Shown here: positions 40,758 to 50,232 of the stretch, one piece after another
Layout of the letters: every line of letters begins with the position of its first letter
How positions within the stretch are numbered: the stretch's first letter is position 1
Source: an uncultured Paracoccaceae bacterium
GTDB lineage: Bacteria; Pseudomonadota; Alphaproteobacteria; Rhodobacterales; Rhodobacteraceae
DNA length: 64,000 nt
Assembly: GCA_947487205.1 (NCBI GenBank)
Contig: CANKVU010000005.1
Location: forward strand, 1 to 64,000
Direction of reading: 5' to 3'
Position numbers and translations under genes: made by a program
Notes under the pieces: model-generated
The model's database searches: none
The model's input: only the letters and a program-made list of their open reading frames with translations
What the model was told of the DNA's origin: nothing

Positions 40758-42223
40758 GCGCCTATGACGAGCTGATGGCCCACCAGCACGAGACGGAAGT
40801 GCTGGGCCATGTCGCGATGCGCCTGTCCTGGGACCAGGAGACGGTGATGCCGCGCGGCGCCGCCGAGCAGCGCGCCGAGGAGATGGCGGTGATGGAGGGG
40901 CTGCTGCATCGCCGCCGCACCGATCCGCGCCTGGCCGAGTGGCTGGCCGTTGCCGAAGCGCCCGACGCGGCGGGGGAGGCGAGCCTGCGCCATATCCGGC
41001 GCGACGTGGCCCGTGCCCAGCGGGTGCCCGCGCGCCTCGCCTCGGAACTGGCGCGCGTGACCTCGATGGCGCAGGGGCACTGGGCCGCGGCGCGCGCCGC
41101 GGACGATTTCGCGGCCTTCGCGCCGGTCCTGGCCCGGGTCGTCGACCTCAAGCGCGAGGAGGCGCAGGCGGTCGCCGATGGCGGCGATCCCTATGACGCG
41201 CTGCTCGACGATTTCGAGCCGGGCGCGACGGCGGACCGGCTGTCGGAGATGTTCGGGGCCCTGCGCCCGCGGCTGCGCGACCTGCGCGACCGGGTCCTTG
41301 GCGCCCCGGGCGGGCCGGAGGCGCTCGGCGGGCGGTTCGACGAGGCCGCGCAGCTTCGCCTGTCGGCGGAACTTGCGACCGCGTTCGGCTACGACATGGC
41401 GCGGGGCCGGATCGACCGGGCGGTGCACCCGTTCAGTTCGGGGGGCGGGCAGGACGTGCGGATCACGACGCGGACCGATCCGGCGGATCCGTTCAACTGC
41501 CTCTATTCGACGATCCACGAGGTGGGCCATGCCGCCTACGAGCAGGCGATCCGGCCCGCCTATCGGTTCACGCCGCTCGGGCGGGGCGTGTCGATGGGCG
41601 TCCACGAGAGCCAGAGCCGGATCTACGAGAATCAGCTGGGGCGGTCGCGGGCCTTCACCTCGTGGTTGCACGGCCGGATGGAGGCGGCGTTCGGCCCGCT
41701 CGGCATGGATGCGGAGGCGTTCTACGGCACGGTCAACCGCCTTCATCGCGGCCATATCCGCACCGAGGCGGACGAGGTCCAGTACAACCTGCACGTCCTG
41801 CTGCGATTCGACCTGGAGCGGGAGATGATCGCGGGACGGCTGGCGCCCGCGGACCTGGAGGCGGCGTGGAACGACCGCTTCGAGGCCGATTTCGGCTATC
41901 GCCCCGCGGGGGCGGCGCAGGGCTGCCTGCAGGACGTGCACTGGTCGGTGGGCCTGTTCGGCTATTTCCCGACCTACACGCTGGGCAACGTCTATGCCGG
42001 GTGCCTCGATGCGGCGCTGCGGCGCGACGTGCCCGATCTCGACGCGGCGCTGGCCGAAGGGGACCCGTCGCCCGCGACGCGGTGGCTGCGCGACAACGTG
42101 CAGGTCCATGGCGGGCTCTACCGCCCCCGGGAGGTGATCGCGCGGGCCATCGGCGGCGACCCGTCCGAGGCGCCGCTCCTCGATTATCTGGAGGCGAAGT
42201 TCGGCGACATCTACGGGCTGTGA
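40754..42223 (+). CDS. Carboxypeptidase Taq (M32 family)
   Basis: 489 residues from ATG 40754 (ATGA overlap with ctaA). Metal-dependent carboxypeptidase. Zinc motif HEVGHAAYEQ (about 257-261) with the downstream Glu in GVSMGVHESQSRIYENQLGR; the M32 signatures DVRITTRTDPADPF, HRGHIRTEADEVQYNLHV and CLQDVHWSVGLFGYFPTYTL then GNVYA are complete. Cytoplasmic peptide turnover. Tight coupling with ctaA is common in Rhodobacteraceae. Confidence 0.93.
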   Translation: MSAYDELMAHQHETEVLGHVAMRLSWDQETVMPRGAAEQRAEEMAVMEGLLHRRRTDPRLAEWLAVAEAPDAAGEASLRHIRRDVARAQRVPARLASELARVTSMAQGHWAAARAADDFAAFAPVLARVVDLKREEAQAVADGGDPYDALLDDFEPGATADRLSEMFGALRPRLRDLRDRVLGAPGGPEALGGRFDEAAQLRLSAELATAFGYDMARGRIDRAVHPFSSGGGQDVRITTRTDPADPFNCLYSTIHEVGHAAYEQAIRPAYRFTPLGRGVSMGVHESQSRIYENQLGRSRAFTSWLHGRMEAAFGPLGMDAEAFYGTVNRLHRGHIRTEADEVQYNLHVLLRFDLEREMIAGRLAPADLEAAWNDRFEADFGYRPAGAAQGCLQDVHWSVGLFGYFPTYTLGNVYAGCLDAALRRDVPDLDAALAEGDPSPATRWLRDNVQVHGGLYRPREVIARAIGGDPSEAPLLDYLEAKFGDIYGL

Positions 42224-42226
42224 CGG

Positions 42227-43447
42227 TCAGGCCGGCCGCAGCCCCTCCCAGACCATGCGGCTGGAGGGCAGGGCCGGAAGCCCGGTCATGTCGAGGTCCA
42301 TGTCCTGGGGCGGGCGGCGATAGGCGATCCGCGTGAGCCACGCGGTGAAGGTCTGCATCAGCGCCAGCGTGACCTGCTCGCCGGCGCAGCGATGCCCGGT
42401 CTCCTGGTCCCCGCCGCCCTGGGGGACCAGCTCGTGGGGGCCGATCGCCCGGCCGTCGAAGCGGGACGGGCGGAACATGGCCGGATCCTCCCATATGGCG
42501 GGGTCGCGGTTGGTGCCGTAGAGGTCGAGCATCACCCGCGTGCCCGCCGCGACCTCGGCCCCGGCAAGGGACATCGCGCGCGGCGCGACGGCGGCCGCGA
42601 CCGGGAAGAACGGATAGGTGCGCCGGACCTCCTGCACCAGCGAGAGGGGCCGGTCGCAGGCGGCGGCGGGCGCGGCCGCCTGCACCGCCACCGCATGGGC
42701 GAGGAAGGTCAGCCAGGCCGAGACGGCCACGATCGGGCGGATCACGTTCAGCAATTCGACCGCCGCCACGTCGGCGTCCAGGAGGTTCCCCGAGAGGTCG
42801 CGGCACGCCGCGACCTCGGCCAGCGCGGAGCCGTCGGGCGGCGCGAGGTCGCCCGCCCGCACCGCCGAGACCAGCTCGGCCGCCCAGGCATCCGCAAGCC
42901 GCCGGTCGCGGAGCGCCAGCAGGTAGCGCGGCGTCACCGGAACCGCGTGGTCGAAGAGGTTGGCGAGCTGGCGCGCCCGGCGGGGCATCTCCGCGGCCGG
43001 GACCGGGATGCCGGCCCAGTCGCAGGCCAGCCGGGTCAGGATGCGGACCATCTCGTCCTGGACGACGATCCGGGCGGGGCGCTCCGCCGCGAAGGCGTCA
43101 AGCGACGCTTCGAGCCGCCCGGCGAGGACATGCGGGGCCTCCCCGGTCAGCACGCGCAGGAACATCGCCTTGCGGCGCAGATGCGCCGCGCCGTCGAGGC
43201 CCTGCACGCCGCCCTGTCCGAAGAGCGTGGCGCGGACGATGCGGGGCGCCGCGCCCCGGCGCGAAAGACCGGATTCGTAGAAGGCCCGAGACTGGGCGGC
43301 GCCGGTCAGGAACACCGTGTCCCGCAGGAGCACGCGCCCGCGAAAGGCGGTGGTGCCGAGGGCCGCGGCGGTGCGGCCGATCAGGCGGTAGGGATCGCGG
43401 GCCAGACGCAGCGTCAGATCGGCCTGGGGCGCATGGGGCAGAGGCAT
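42227..43447 (-). CDS. CYP152-family cytochrome P450 (H2O2-dependent fatty acid hydroxylase)
   Basis: 406 residues. The heme loop is VPQGGGDQETGHRCAGEQVT with Cys354 as axial ligand. Arg237-Pro238 in NVIRPIVAVSAWLTFL replace the normal acid-alcohol pair of P450s and bind the substrate carboxylate in CYP152 enzymes. Gln82 in FGQGGVQGLDGAAHLRRKAM occupies the site that is Gln85 in Bacillus P450-BS-beta and His85 in OleT, so hydroxylation rather than decarboxylation is predicted. It needs no reductase, and none is nearby. Convergent, 3 bases from the carboxypeptidase stop. Confidence 0.85.
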   Translation of the reverse strand: MPLPHAPQADLTLRLARDPYRLIGRTAAALGTTAFRGRVLLRDTVFLTGAAQSRAFYESGLSRRGAAPRIVRATLFGQGGVQGLDGAAHLRRKAMFLRVLTGEAPHVLAGRLEASLDAFAAERPARIVVQDEMVRILTRLACDWAGIPVPAAEMPRRARQLANLFDHAVPVTPRYLLALRDRRLADAWAAELVSAVRAGDLAPPDGSALAEVAACRDLSGNLLDADVAAVELLNVIRPIVAVSAWLTFLAHAVAVQAAAPAAACDRPLSLVQEVRRTYPFFPVAAAVAPRAMSLAGAEVAAGTRVMLDLYGTNRDPAIWEDPAMFRPSRFDGRAIGPHELVPQGGGDQETGHRCAGEQVTLALMQTFTAWLTRIAYRRPPQDMDLDMTGLPALPSSRMVWEGLRPA

Positions 43448-43470
43448 CGCGGGCACCTCCCGGGCGGGGA

Positions 43471-44760
43471 TCAGAGCGGCCGGATCCGGAGCCGCGTGAT
43501 TCGGTTGTCGGCGCGCTGCATGACCTCGAACCGGAACCCGTGGAACGAGAAGACCTGCCCCTGGGTGGGGATGGTCTGCGCCTCGTGGATGACGAGGCCC
43601 GCCACCGTGTTGGCCTCTTCGTCGGGCAGCTGCCAATCGGCGGCGCGGTTCAGGTCGCGGATGGTCATGCCGCCATCCACGATCCAGTCGCCGCCCTCGG
43701 TCCGACGGTAGGGCGCCTCGGAATCGAGGTCGAACTCGTCGGTGATCTCGCCCACGATCTCCTCGAGGATGTCCTCGAGCGTGATCAGCCCCTGCAACGC
43801 GCCGTATTCGTCGACCACCAGCGCGAAATGGGTGTGGCGGCGCAGGAACTGGCGCATCTGGTCGTCGAGCGTCGTCGTCTCGGGGACGAAATAGGGCTCC
43901 ATGGCGATGTCGGTGATGTCGAAGCTCTTGAGCGTCTCGCCGCCGTCGCCCGCGGCGATGCGGCGGGCGTAGATCTCGCGCAGCAGGTCCTTGGCGTGGA
44001 TCACGCCGATGATGTTCTCGTGGCTGTCGCGGTAGATCGGCAGGCGGGTATGGGGGCTTTCGAGGCACCGCTTGAGGAGCTCCGCGGGCGGGTCCTGGGC
44101 GTCGAGCATCTCGATCTTGGAGCGGTGGAGCATGATCTCCTCGACGGTGCGCTCGCTGAGGTCGAGCGCGCCCAGGATGCGGTCGCGGTCCTCCTTCTCG
44201 ACCACGCCCTCGGAATGGCCGAGATTCAGCGCGCCCTCGATCTCCTCGCGGATGGCGAGGATCTGGCTGTCTGGATCGGTCTGCACCCCGAAGATCCGCA
44301 GGATCAGGCGCACCATCGCGCGCACCGCCCCGACGACGGGGGAGAAGACCCGCACCACGATCCGGATCGGCCCCGACACCTTGGCGGCGGCGGTCTCGGC
44401 GTTGGTGATGGCGTAGGTCTTGGGCAGGACCTCGGCGAAGATGAGGACGAGGAGCGTCATCACCAGCGTCGCGAGGGCGACGCCCGAATCGCCGAAGAGG
44501 CGCGTGAAGAGGGCGGTGGCGAGCGACGTGGCCAGGATGTTGACCAGATTGTTGCCGAGCAGGACCGAGCCGATCAGGCGCTCGTTGTCCTCGGTGATCT
44601 TCAGGGCGCGTTCGGCGCCCCTGGACCCCTTGTCGGCAAGGCTGCGCAGCTTGCCGCGGGAGGCCGCGGTCAGGGCGGTTTCGGACCCCGAGAAGAAGGC
44701 CGAGCAGACCAGCAGGAGAAGGATTGCGCCAACGGAGACGAAAAGGGCGGCGTCTAACAC
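43471..44760 (-). CDS. CNNM/CorC-family transporter (HlyC/CorC)
   Basis: 429 residues from GTG 44760. The DUF21 membrane domain (1-150) has four spans and the CNNM signature SAFFSGSETALTAASRGKLR and LVLIFAEVLPKTYAITNAE. Two CBS domains (about 205-335: LHRSKIEMLDAQDPPAELLK, HTRLPIYRDSHENIIGVIH, HTHFALVVDEYGALQGLIT) and a CorC_HlyC domain (about 350-429) follow. Predicted divalent cation (Mg2+/Co2+) efflux or homeostasis. Possibly co-transcribed with the P450, which begins 23 bases after its stop. Confidence 0.88.
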   Translation of the reverse strand: MLDAALFVSVGAILLLLVCSAFFSGSETALTAASRGKLRSLADKGSRGAERALKITEDNERLIGSVLLGNNLVNILATSLATALFTRLFGDSGVALATLVMTLLVLIFAEVLPKTYAITNAETAAAKVSGPIRIVVRVFSPVVGAVRAMVRLILRIFGVQTDPDSQILAIREEIEGALNLGHSEGVVEKEDRDRILGALDLSERTVEEIMLHRSKIEMLDAQDPPAELLKRCLESPHTRLPIYRDSHENIIGVIHAKDLLREIYARRIAAGDGGETLKSFDITDIAMEPYFVPETTTLDDQMRQFLRRHTHFALVVDEYGALQGLITLEDILEEIVGEITDEFDLDSEAPYRRTEGGDWIVDGGMTIRDLNRAADWQLPDEEANTVAGLVIHEAQTIPTQGQVFSFHGFRFEVMQRADNRITRLRIRPL

Positions 44761-44835
44761 GTGGGTGTCGGGTCCATGGCAAGGGGGTTGAAGCTGTTCC
44801 CCACGTTATGGGGCGGCGATCCGGGGGTGACAAGA

Positions 44836-45756
44836 TCACCCGTCATGGGCCAGCGGATGGTGTTCCAGCACGAGCTCGCGCAGGCGCCGGTCGAGGACGT
44901 GGGTGTAGATCTCGGTGGTGGAGACATCGGCGTGGCCGAGAAGCGCCTGGATCGCCATCAGGTCGGCGCCGCCCGCCAGCAGGTGGGTGGCGAAGGCATG
45001 GCGCAGGGTGTGGGGGGTGACCTTGGCGGGCGCGATCCCGGCGGCGGCGGCGATCTCCTTGATCAGGGTGAAGAAACGGTGCCGCGTCAGGTGCCCCGAT
45101 TTCCCCCGCGAGGGGAAGAGGAACCGCGACGGCGCGCGCGGATCCTCGGCCGCGGCGCGCACCGCGATCCAGGCCGAGAGGGCGGTGCGCGCGGGGGCGG
45201 AGAGCGGCACCATGCGCTCGCGCCCGCCCTTGCCGCGGATGAGCAGCATGCGGGGATCGCCGCGGGCGGCGGCGAGGGGCAGGGACACCAGTTCGCTCAC
45301 CCGCATGCCCGTGGCATAGAGGACCTCCATCAGGCAGGCGTTGCGGACCCGGTCCGCCTCGGTGCGCCCGGTGGCCGCGGCGGCGCAGATCAGGCGGTCG
45401 ACCTCCTCCACCTCGAGGGTCTTGGGCAGGCGCTTCTGCCGACCCGGCCCCTTGATCCGGATCGCGGGGTTGTCGCCGCGCCACCCTTCCTCGTAGGCGA
45501 AGCGGAAGAGGCCCTTGATGGCCGAGAGCCGCCGCGCCCGGGTCGAGAGCGCCAGGCCCTGGTCGGCGCAATGGATCAGGTAGCGCTCGATCCCGTCGCG
45601 GTCGGTGCGGTCGAAATCGCTCCCCTCGGCGTCGAGCCAGGCGGCGAAGTCGCGCAGGTCGCGGGCATAGGCGAGCTGGGTGTTGGCGGCCGCGCCCGCC
45701 TCGGCCGATTGCGCCTCCAGATAGACCGAGATGCGGGCCGTCATGGTCACGGTCAT
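44836..45756 (-). CDS. xerD: Tyrosine recombinase XerD
   Basis: 306 residues from ATG 45756. Acts with XerC at dif to resolve chromosome dimers. The catalytic set is complete: Arg152 (ATGMRVSEL), Lys176, His249 and Arg252 (TPHTLRHAFATHLL), His275 (ALLGHADVSTTEIYTHV) and Tyr284. The N-terminal SAM-like domain spans about 1-100. Chromosomal housekeeping type rather than a phage integrase: no arm-binding domain and a nearby aroK/aroB context. ATGA overlap with the upstream secreted-protein gene. Confidence 0.88.
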   Translation of the reverse strand: MTVTMTARISVYLEAQSAEAGAAANTQLAYARDLRDFAAWLDAEGSDFDRTDRDGIERYLIHCADQGLALSTRARRLSAIKGLFRFAYEEGWRGDNPAIRIKGPGRQKRLPKTLEVEEVDRLICAAAATGRTEADRVRNACLMEVLYATGMRVSELVSLPLAAARGDPRMLLIRGKGGRERMVPLSAPARTALSAWIAVRAAAEDPRAPSRFLFPSRGKSGHLTRHRFFTLIKEIAAAAGIAPAKVTPHTLRHAFATHLLAGGADLMAIQALLGHADVSTTEIYTHVLDRRLRELVLEHHPLAHDG

Positions 45757-47201
45757 GGCGCCTTGCCCGTCAGCGCGATGGCGGTCGCCGCCCGGCGCGC
45801 GACGCCGTCCTGCCCGGCGGCGACGAGCGTCGCGAGCCCGTCGCGCAGCGCGTCGAGATTGCCCTGGGCGCCGAGGTCCAGAAGCTCGATGGCGAACAGC
45901 AGCGCCTCTCCGGTCCGGCCGTCGGCGAGAAGCTCGGCGCCGCGGCCCGTCGCCGCCTGGCCGTCGAGGCCCGCGGCGATGGCGGCGTCGAGGCCGGCAT
46001 CGCCGGTGGGATCGGGCCGCGGCGGATCGCGCTCGGCCAGCCGCCGGATGCGGCGCGCGATGTCGGCGGCGGGTCCGTCCAGCGCGGCGGGGTCGAGATC
46101 CGGCGCGACGTTGCGGGCCAGGACGGAGGCCAGCCCGGCGGCGCGCATGTCCGCCCAGACCGGCGGCAGACGGTCGGCGATCGCGTCCGTGTCGCCCGCG
46201 GCGATCGCGCGGGAGAGCGCCTGCGCGCCCGCGACCCGGTCCCAGGGCTGGCCGGAGGCGGCGGGATCGTGTTCGCCGTAGACCTCCCACAGGCGGTCGG
46301 GGTCGATCCCGCCGGCGCGGGCCAGCCGCTCGGCCGCGCCGATCCGGGCCTTCCAGCCGATATGGTGGCGCAGGTCGGCATGGGCGAAGGGCAGGGGCAG
46401 GGCGGCGCTTCGCAACGGCTCTCCCATCGCCTCGTAGAGCATGTAGTCGAGGGGGGTCGGCCGATCGGGCGGCGGCAGCGCCACGCCTTCGGCATAGGCG
46501 TCGAGGAACCGCGCGAGGCGGTCGGTCTCGGCCGGGGTGACGACCGCCAGCGCGCGGGCGGTCTCCAGCGTCACGGCGGCGGCGGGCCAGTCCCCGGACC
46601 GGGCGAGACAGAATATCCGGGCGGGATAGGTGGGCGTGATCCGCGGCGCGGCGCGCATCCGGGCGCAGGCCGCCTCTTCCTGACCGGTCAGCAGCGCCAG
46701 GTCGAACCACCGCCGGAAGATTCCCGGCCGGTCGTAGCCCGCGCGTTCCATCAGCCGGCGGGCGGGATCGAAGGCGCCCGCCCCCATCAGCGCGTCGATG
46801 CGCGCGAGGAAGAACGATTCGCCGCCGCTGCCCTGGGGGGCGTCGGCGGTCGCGACCAGCATCGCCTGCCAGAGTTCCTGCGTGGGCTGCAGCCGCGGCG
46901 CGCCGATGGCCGACAATTGCCGGGCGAGCGTCTGCGCCTCGGAGGCGGACCACATGGCGCCGGGCAACCCCGCCGCCGCGGGATCGGCCAGGCCCACGGT
47001 GTCGGGCACCGGCCGGTCGAGGGATTCGACCACGATCGGTTCGGGCCGGGCATCGTCGGCCACGGGCGGGCCGGCGGGGGGCTGCGCGACCGTGCGCGAC
47101 AGCCATCCCGGCCCCGACGCGGCCCCCGGCGCGGGCGATGTCTGCGCGCCCGCCGGAGCCGTCCAGAGCGCCACGGCGATCAGGAGGGCGCTACTGCGCA
47201 T
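45753..47201 (-). CDS. Secreted helical-repeat protein of unknown function
   Basis: 482 residues. Signal peptide MRSSALLIAVALWTAPAGAQ, then a Pro-rich linker and a long helical-repeat (TPR-like) body from about 100 to 480, e.g. FFLARIDALMGAGAFDPARR then LMERAGYDRPG. No catalytic motif. Homologues are found at this place in Rhodobacteraceae (sometimes mis-labelled antifreeze glycopeptide). Predicted periplasmic. It starts inside the end of a 44-residue membrane-protein gene and ends in the start of xerD, so the three form one operon. Confidence 0.7.
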   Translation of the reverse strand: MRSSALLIAVALWTAPAGAQTSPAPGAASGPGWLSRTVAQPPAGPPVADDARPEPIVVESLDRPVPDTVGLADPAAAGLPGAMWSASEAQTLARQLSAIGAPRLQPTQELWQAMLVATADAPQGSGGESFFLARIDALMGAGAFDPARRLMERAGYDRPGIFRRWFDLALLTGQEEAACARMRAAPRITPTYPARIFCLARSGDWPAAAVTLETARALAVVTPAETDRLARFLDAYAEGVALPPPDRPTPLDYMLYEAMGEPLRSAALPLPFAHADLRHHIGWKARIGAAERLARAGGIDPDRLWEVYGEHDPAASGQPWDRVAGAQALSRAIAAGDTDAIADRLPPVWADMRAAGLASVLARNVAPDLDPAALDGPAADIARRIRRLAERDPPRPDPTGDAGLDAAIAAGLDGQAATGRGAELLADGRTGEALLFAIELLDLGAQGNLDALRDGLATLVAAGQDGVARRAATAIALTGKAP

Positions 47202-47325
47202 CCAGCGACACGGGCTCGCTGTGCTCCTGGCGCTGGGGGGAGAGATCCCCGAGATAGGCGAAGCCGGCCACGCCGACCAGCGCCAGCACGATGCCGTACA
47301 CTGCGAATTTGATGAGCCTCAACAC
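47191..47325 (-). CDS. Small single-span membrane protein
   Basis: 44 residues from GTG 47325: MLRLIKFAVYGIVLALVGVA then GFAYLGDLSP and a polar tail ending VSLDAQ. One N-terminal transmembrane helix. The TAG at 47193-47191 overlaps the start of the secreted-protein gene (11 bases), and the gene is divergent from aroK. Codon pattern and position support a real microprotein. Function unknown. Confidence 0.6.
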   Translation of the reverse strand: MLRLIKFAVYGIVLALVGVAGFAYLGDLSPQRQEHSEPVSLDAQ

Positions 47326-47438
47326 GCCATGCCTCGTTCCGACTGCCTCGATCCTCCGGTTCTGGCGACCGGTCGAGCGGGATTATAGCTGGTCTTCCGG
47401 GCAAGATCACGTCATTCAGGCCCCGATTTTTTGACCCA

Positions 47439-48002
47439 ATGCGGGACATTGCCGGAGCGATGCGCCGATTGAAGAAGACCGTCGTCATGGTCGGGATGAT
47501 GGGGGCCGGCAAGACGGCGGTGGGCGGCGCCGTCGCGCGCATGCTGGGCGTGCCGTTCCTCGATTCCGACACCGAGATCCAGAAGGCGGCGAACGCCACC
47601 ATCCCCGAGATCTTCGCCCGCGACGGCGAGGCCTTCTTTCGCGCGCGCGAGACGCATGTGATCGAGCGCCTGCTGGGCGGGCCGCCCGCGATCCTGTCGA
47701 CCGGCGGCGGCGCGTACCTGTCGCCCCGGAACCGCGAGGCGATCGCGGCTCGCGGCGTCGCGCTCTGGATCCGGGTGGAGCGCGAGCTGCTGTGGAAGCG
47801 GGTGCGGCACAAGGATACCCGGCCGCTGCTGCGGACGCCAGATCCGCGCGCGACGCTGTTCGCGCTGATCGCCGAGCGGGAGCCGTGCTATGCCTGCGCC
47901 GATCTGGCCGTCGATGCCGAGGAGGGCCTGAGCGTCGAGGCGATGGCGAGGAAGGTGATCGGGTGCATCGCCACTCGGCCCGACGTGCTGGAGGAGGAAT
48001 GA
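47439..48002 (+). CDS. aroK: Shikimate kinase
   Basis: 187 residues from ATG 47439; ATG 47460 (MRRLKKTVVM) is also plausible. Phosphorylates shikimate in aromatic amino-acid synthesis. Walker A GMMGAGKTA (19-27), DSDTEIQKAAN, FFRARETHVIERLL (shikimate-binding Arg), STGGGAYLSPRNR, and the lid RPLLRTPDPRATL. Four-base overlap with aroB. Confidence 0.94.
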   Translation: MRDIAGAMRRLKKTVVMVGMMGAGKTAVGGAVARMLGVPFLDSDTEIQKAANATIPEIFARDGEAFFRARETHVIERLLGGPPAILSTGGGAYLSPRNREAIAARGVALWIRVERELLWKRVRHKDTRPLLRTPDPRATLFALIAEREPCYACADLAVDAEEGLSVEAMARKVIGCIATRPDVLEEE

Positions 48003-49114
48003 GCATGGCCGATATCCGCGTCGCGCTGGGAGAGCGCAGCTATGACGTGCGCATCGATGCCGGGCTGATCGGGCGGGCGGGAGCCGAGATCCGGCCGCTC
48101 CTGTCGCGCCCCCGCGTGGCCATCGTGACCGACGAGACCGTGGCGCGGCACCACCTGGCCGACCTGGAGGCGGCGCTGGCCGCGGAAGGGATCGCCGCCT
48201 CGGCGCTGACGCTGCCGCCCGGGGAGGGGACGAAATCCTGGCCGATGCTCGGCCGGACGGTCGAGTGGCTGCTGGCCGAGCGGATCGAGCGGCGCGACAT
48301 GGTCGTGGCGCTGGGCGGCGGCGTGATCGGCGACCTGGCGGGCTTCGCCGCGGCGATCCTGCGCCGCGGCGTGCGCTTCGTGCAGGTGCCGACATCGCTC
48401 CTGGCGCAGGTCGATTCCTCGGTCGGGGGCAAGACCGGGGTGAATGCCGCGGCCGGCAAGAACCTGATCGGCGCCTTCCACCAGCCCGCGCTGGTGCTGG
48501 CCGACATCGCCGCGCTCGAGACGCTCGGCGCGCGGGCGTTCCTGGCGGGATACGGGGAGGTCGCGAAATACGGCCTTCTGGGCGATGAGGCGTTCTTCGA
48601 CTGGCTGGAGGCGAACGGGCCGGCGATGGCCGCGGGCGACCGGGCGCTGCGCGCCGAGGCGGTGGGCCGCTCGGTGCGGATGAAGGCCGATATCGTCGCG
48701 CGCGACGAGACCGAGCAGGGGGACCGGGCGCTTCTGAACCTCGGGCACACGTTCTGCCACGCGCTGGAGGCGGCGACGGGGTATTCCGACCGGCTCTTGC
48801 ACGGGGAGGGCGTGGCGATCGGCTGCGCCCTGGCCTTCGACCTGTCGGCCCGGCTGGGCCTGTGCGCGCAGGAGGAGCCGTCCCGCGTGCGCGCGCATCT
48901 CGCCGCGATGGGGGCCAAGCGCGACCTGGCCGACATCCCCGGGGACCTGCCGGGCGCCGAGGCGCTGCTCGACCTGATGGGGCAGGACAAGAAGGTCGTC
49001 GACGGCCGGCTGCGCCTGATCCTGGCGCGGGGGATCGGGCGCGCCTTCGTGGCCGAGGATGTGCCGCGCGACGCGCTGCGGGGGGTGCTGGAGGCGGGGC
49101 TGGCGGGGCGGTGA
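47999..49114 (+). CDS. aroB: 3-dehydroquinate synthase
   Basis: 371 residues from ATG 47999 (ATG 48005 possible). Second step of the shikimate route, NAD- and metal-dependent. VALGGGVIGDLAGFAAAILR, VPTSLLAQVDSSVGGKTGVN, KNLIGAFHQPALVLAD, GYGEVAKYGLLGDEAFF, LNLGHTFCHALEAATGYSDR and LLHGEGVAIG, and the C-terminal QDKKVVDGRLRLIL carry the metal His/Glu and substrate Lys/Arg residues. Coupled by overlap with aroK and pabB. Confidence 0.95.
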   Translation: MSMADIRVALGERSYDVRIDAGLIGRAGAEIRPLLSRPRVAIVTDETVARHHLADLEAALAAEGIAASALTLPPGEGTKSWPMLGRTVEWLLAERIERRDMVVALGGGVIGDLAGFAAAILRRGVRFVQVPTSLLAQVDSSVGGKTGVNAAAGKNLIGAFHQPALVLADIAALETLGARAFLAGYGEVAKYGLLGDEAFFDWLEANGPAMAAGDRALRAEAVGRSVRMKADIVARDETEQGDRALLNLGHTFCHALEAATGYSDRLLHGEGVAIGCALAFDLSARLGLCAQEEPSRVRAHLAAMGAKRDLADIPGDLPGAEALLDLMGQDKKVVDGRLRLILARGIGRAFVAEDVPRDALRGVLEAGLAGR

Positions 49115-50232
49115 CGCTGCGGGCGCGGTTCGACGCCGGGCCGGGGGGAGGCGCGGCTTTCTTTGCCGGGCCCGAGGCCGTGATCCGCGCGGATCGCCCC
49201 GACGAGGTGCCCGCGGCGCTGGAGCGGATGGAGGCTGCGCGGGCCGACGGATTGTGGCTGGCCGGGATGGCCAGCTACGAGCTGGGCTACGCGATCGTGC
49301 CGAAACTGGCCGCGCTGATGCCGCCGGCGCGGGACACCCCGCTCCTGGCGTTCGGCGCGTTCCGCGCCCCCGGGGCGGCGGCGCCCGGCGGGGCGGGCGG
49401 GCGCGCGTCGCTGTCGCCGCCAGCGCCGGAATGGAGCGGGGCGCGTTATGCGCGCGCCTTCGACCGGGTGCGGGACTATATCGCCGCGGGCGACATCTAT
49501 CAGGCGAACCTGACCTTTCCGCTGCGGGCCGAGGCGACCGGCGGGGCGGAGGCGCTCTATGCCCGGCTCGCCGCGCGCCAGCCGGTGGGCCACGGCGCGC
49601 TGGTGGAGATGGACGACCTCGCGATCCTGTCGCGCTCTCCGGAATTGCTGGTCAGGATCGACGCGGACGGCGCGATCCTGACCCGGCCGATGAAGGGAAC
49701 CGCGCCGCGGGGCGACAATCCGGCGGCCGACGCCGCCGCCCGGATCGCCCTGGCCGGGTCCGAGAAGGACCGCGCCGAGAACCTGATGATCGTCGATCTG
49801 CTGCGCAACGACGTGGGCCGGATCGCGCGCATCGGCTCGGTCGCGGTGCCGCGGCTTTTCCACGTGGAGAGCTACCGGACGGTGCACCAGATGGTGTCGG
49901 ACGTGACCGGACGGTTGCGCCCCGGCGTGACGCTGGCCGAGACGCTGGCGGCGCTCTTTCCCTGCGGATCGGTGACCGGGGCGCCGAAGATCCGCGCGAT
50001 GCAGATCATCCGCGAGCTGGAGACCGCCCCCCGCGGCGCCTATTGCGGCGCGACGGGGTGGATCGCGCCGGACGGGGCGCTGTCGCTGTCGGTCGCGATC
50101 CGCACCCTCACCCTCTGGCCGTCGGGCCGGGTGAGGCTGAACGTGGGCGGCGGGGTCGTGCATGACAGCACGGCCCGCGGCGAGTACGAGGAGGCGCTGT
50201 GGAAGGCGCGGTTCGCGACGCTCGACCCCTAG
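49111..50232 (+). CDS. pabB: Aminodeoxychorismate synthase component I
   Basis: 373 residues from GTG 49111 (GTGA overlap with aroB). Aminates chorismate on the way to p-aminobenzoate and folate. The chorismate-binding domain has [92 protein letters not shown], and [10 protein letters not shown]. The PIKGT-type Lys is present. The N-terminal half is shorter than in E. coli PabB, as in many alphaproteobacteria. Its last four bases overlap the convergent ssb gene. Confidence 0.9.
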   Translation: MTLRARFDAGPGGGAAFFAGPEAVIRADRPDEVPAALERMEAARADGLWLAGMASYELGYAIVPKLAALMPPARDTPLLAFGAFRAPGAAAPGGAGGRASLSPPAPEWSGARYARAFDRVRDYIAAGDIYQANLTFPLRAEATGGAEALYARLAARQPVGHGALVEMDDLAILSRSPELLVRIDADGAILTRPMKGTAPRGDNPAADAAARIALAGSEKDRAENLMIVDLLRNDVGRIARIGSVAVPRLFHVESYRTVHQMVSDVTGRLRPGVTLAETLAALFPCGSVTGAPKIRAMQIIRELETAPRGAYCGATGWIAPDGALSLSVAIRTLTLWPSGRVRLNVGGGVVHDSTARGEYEEALWKARFATLDP

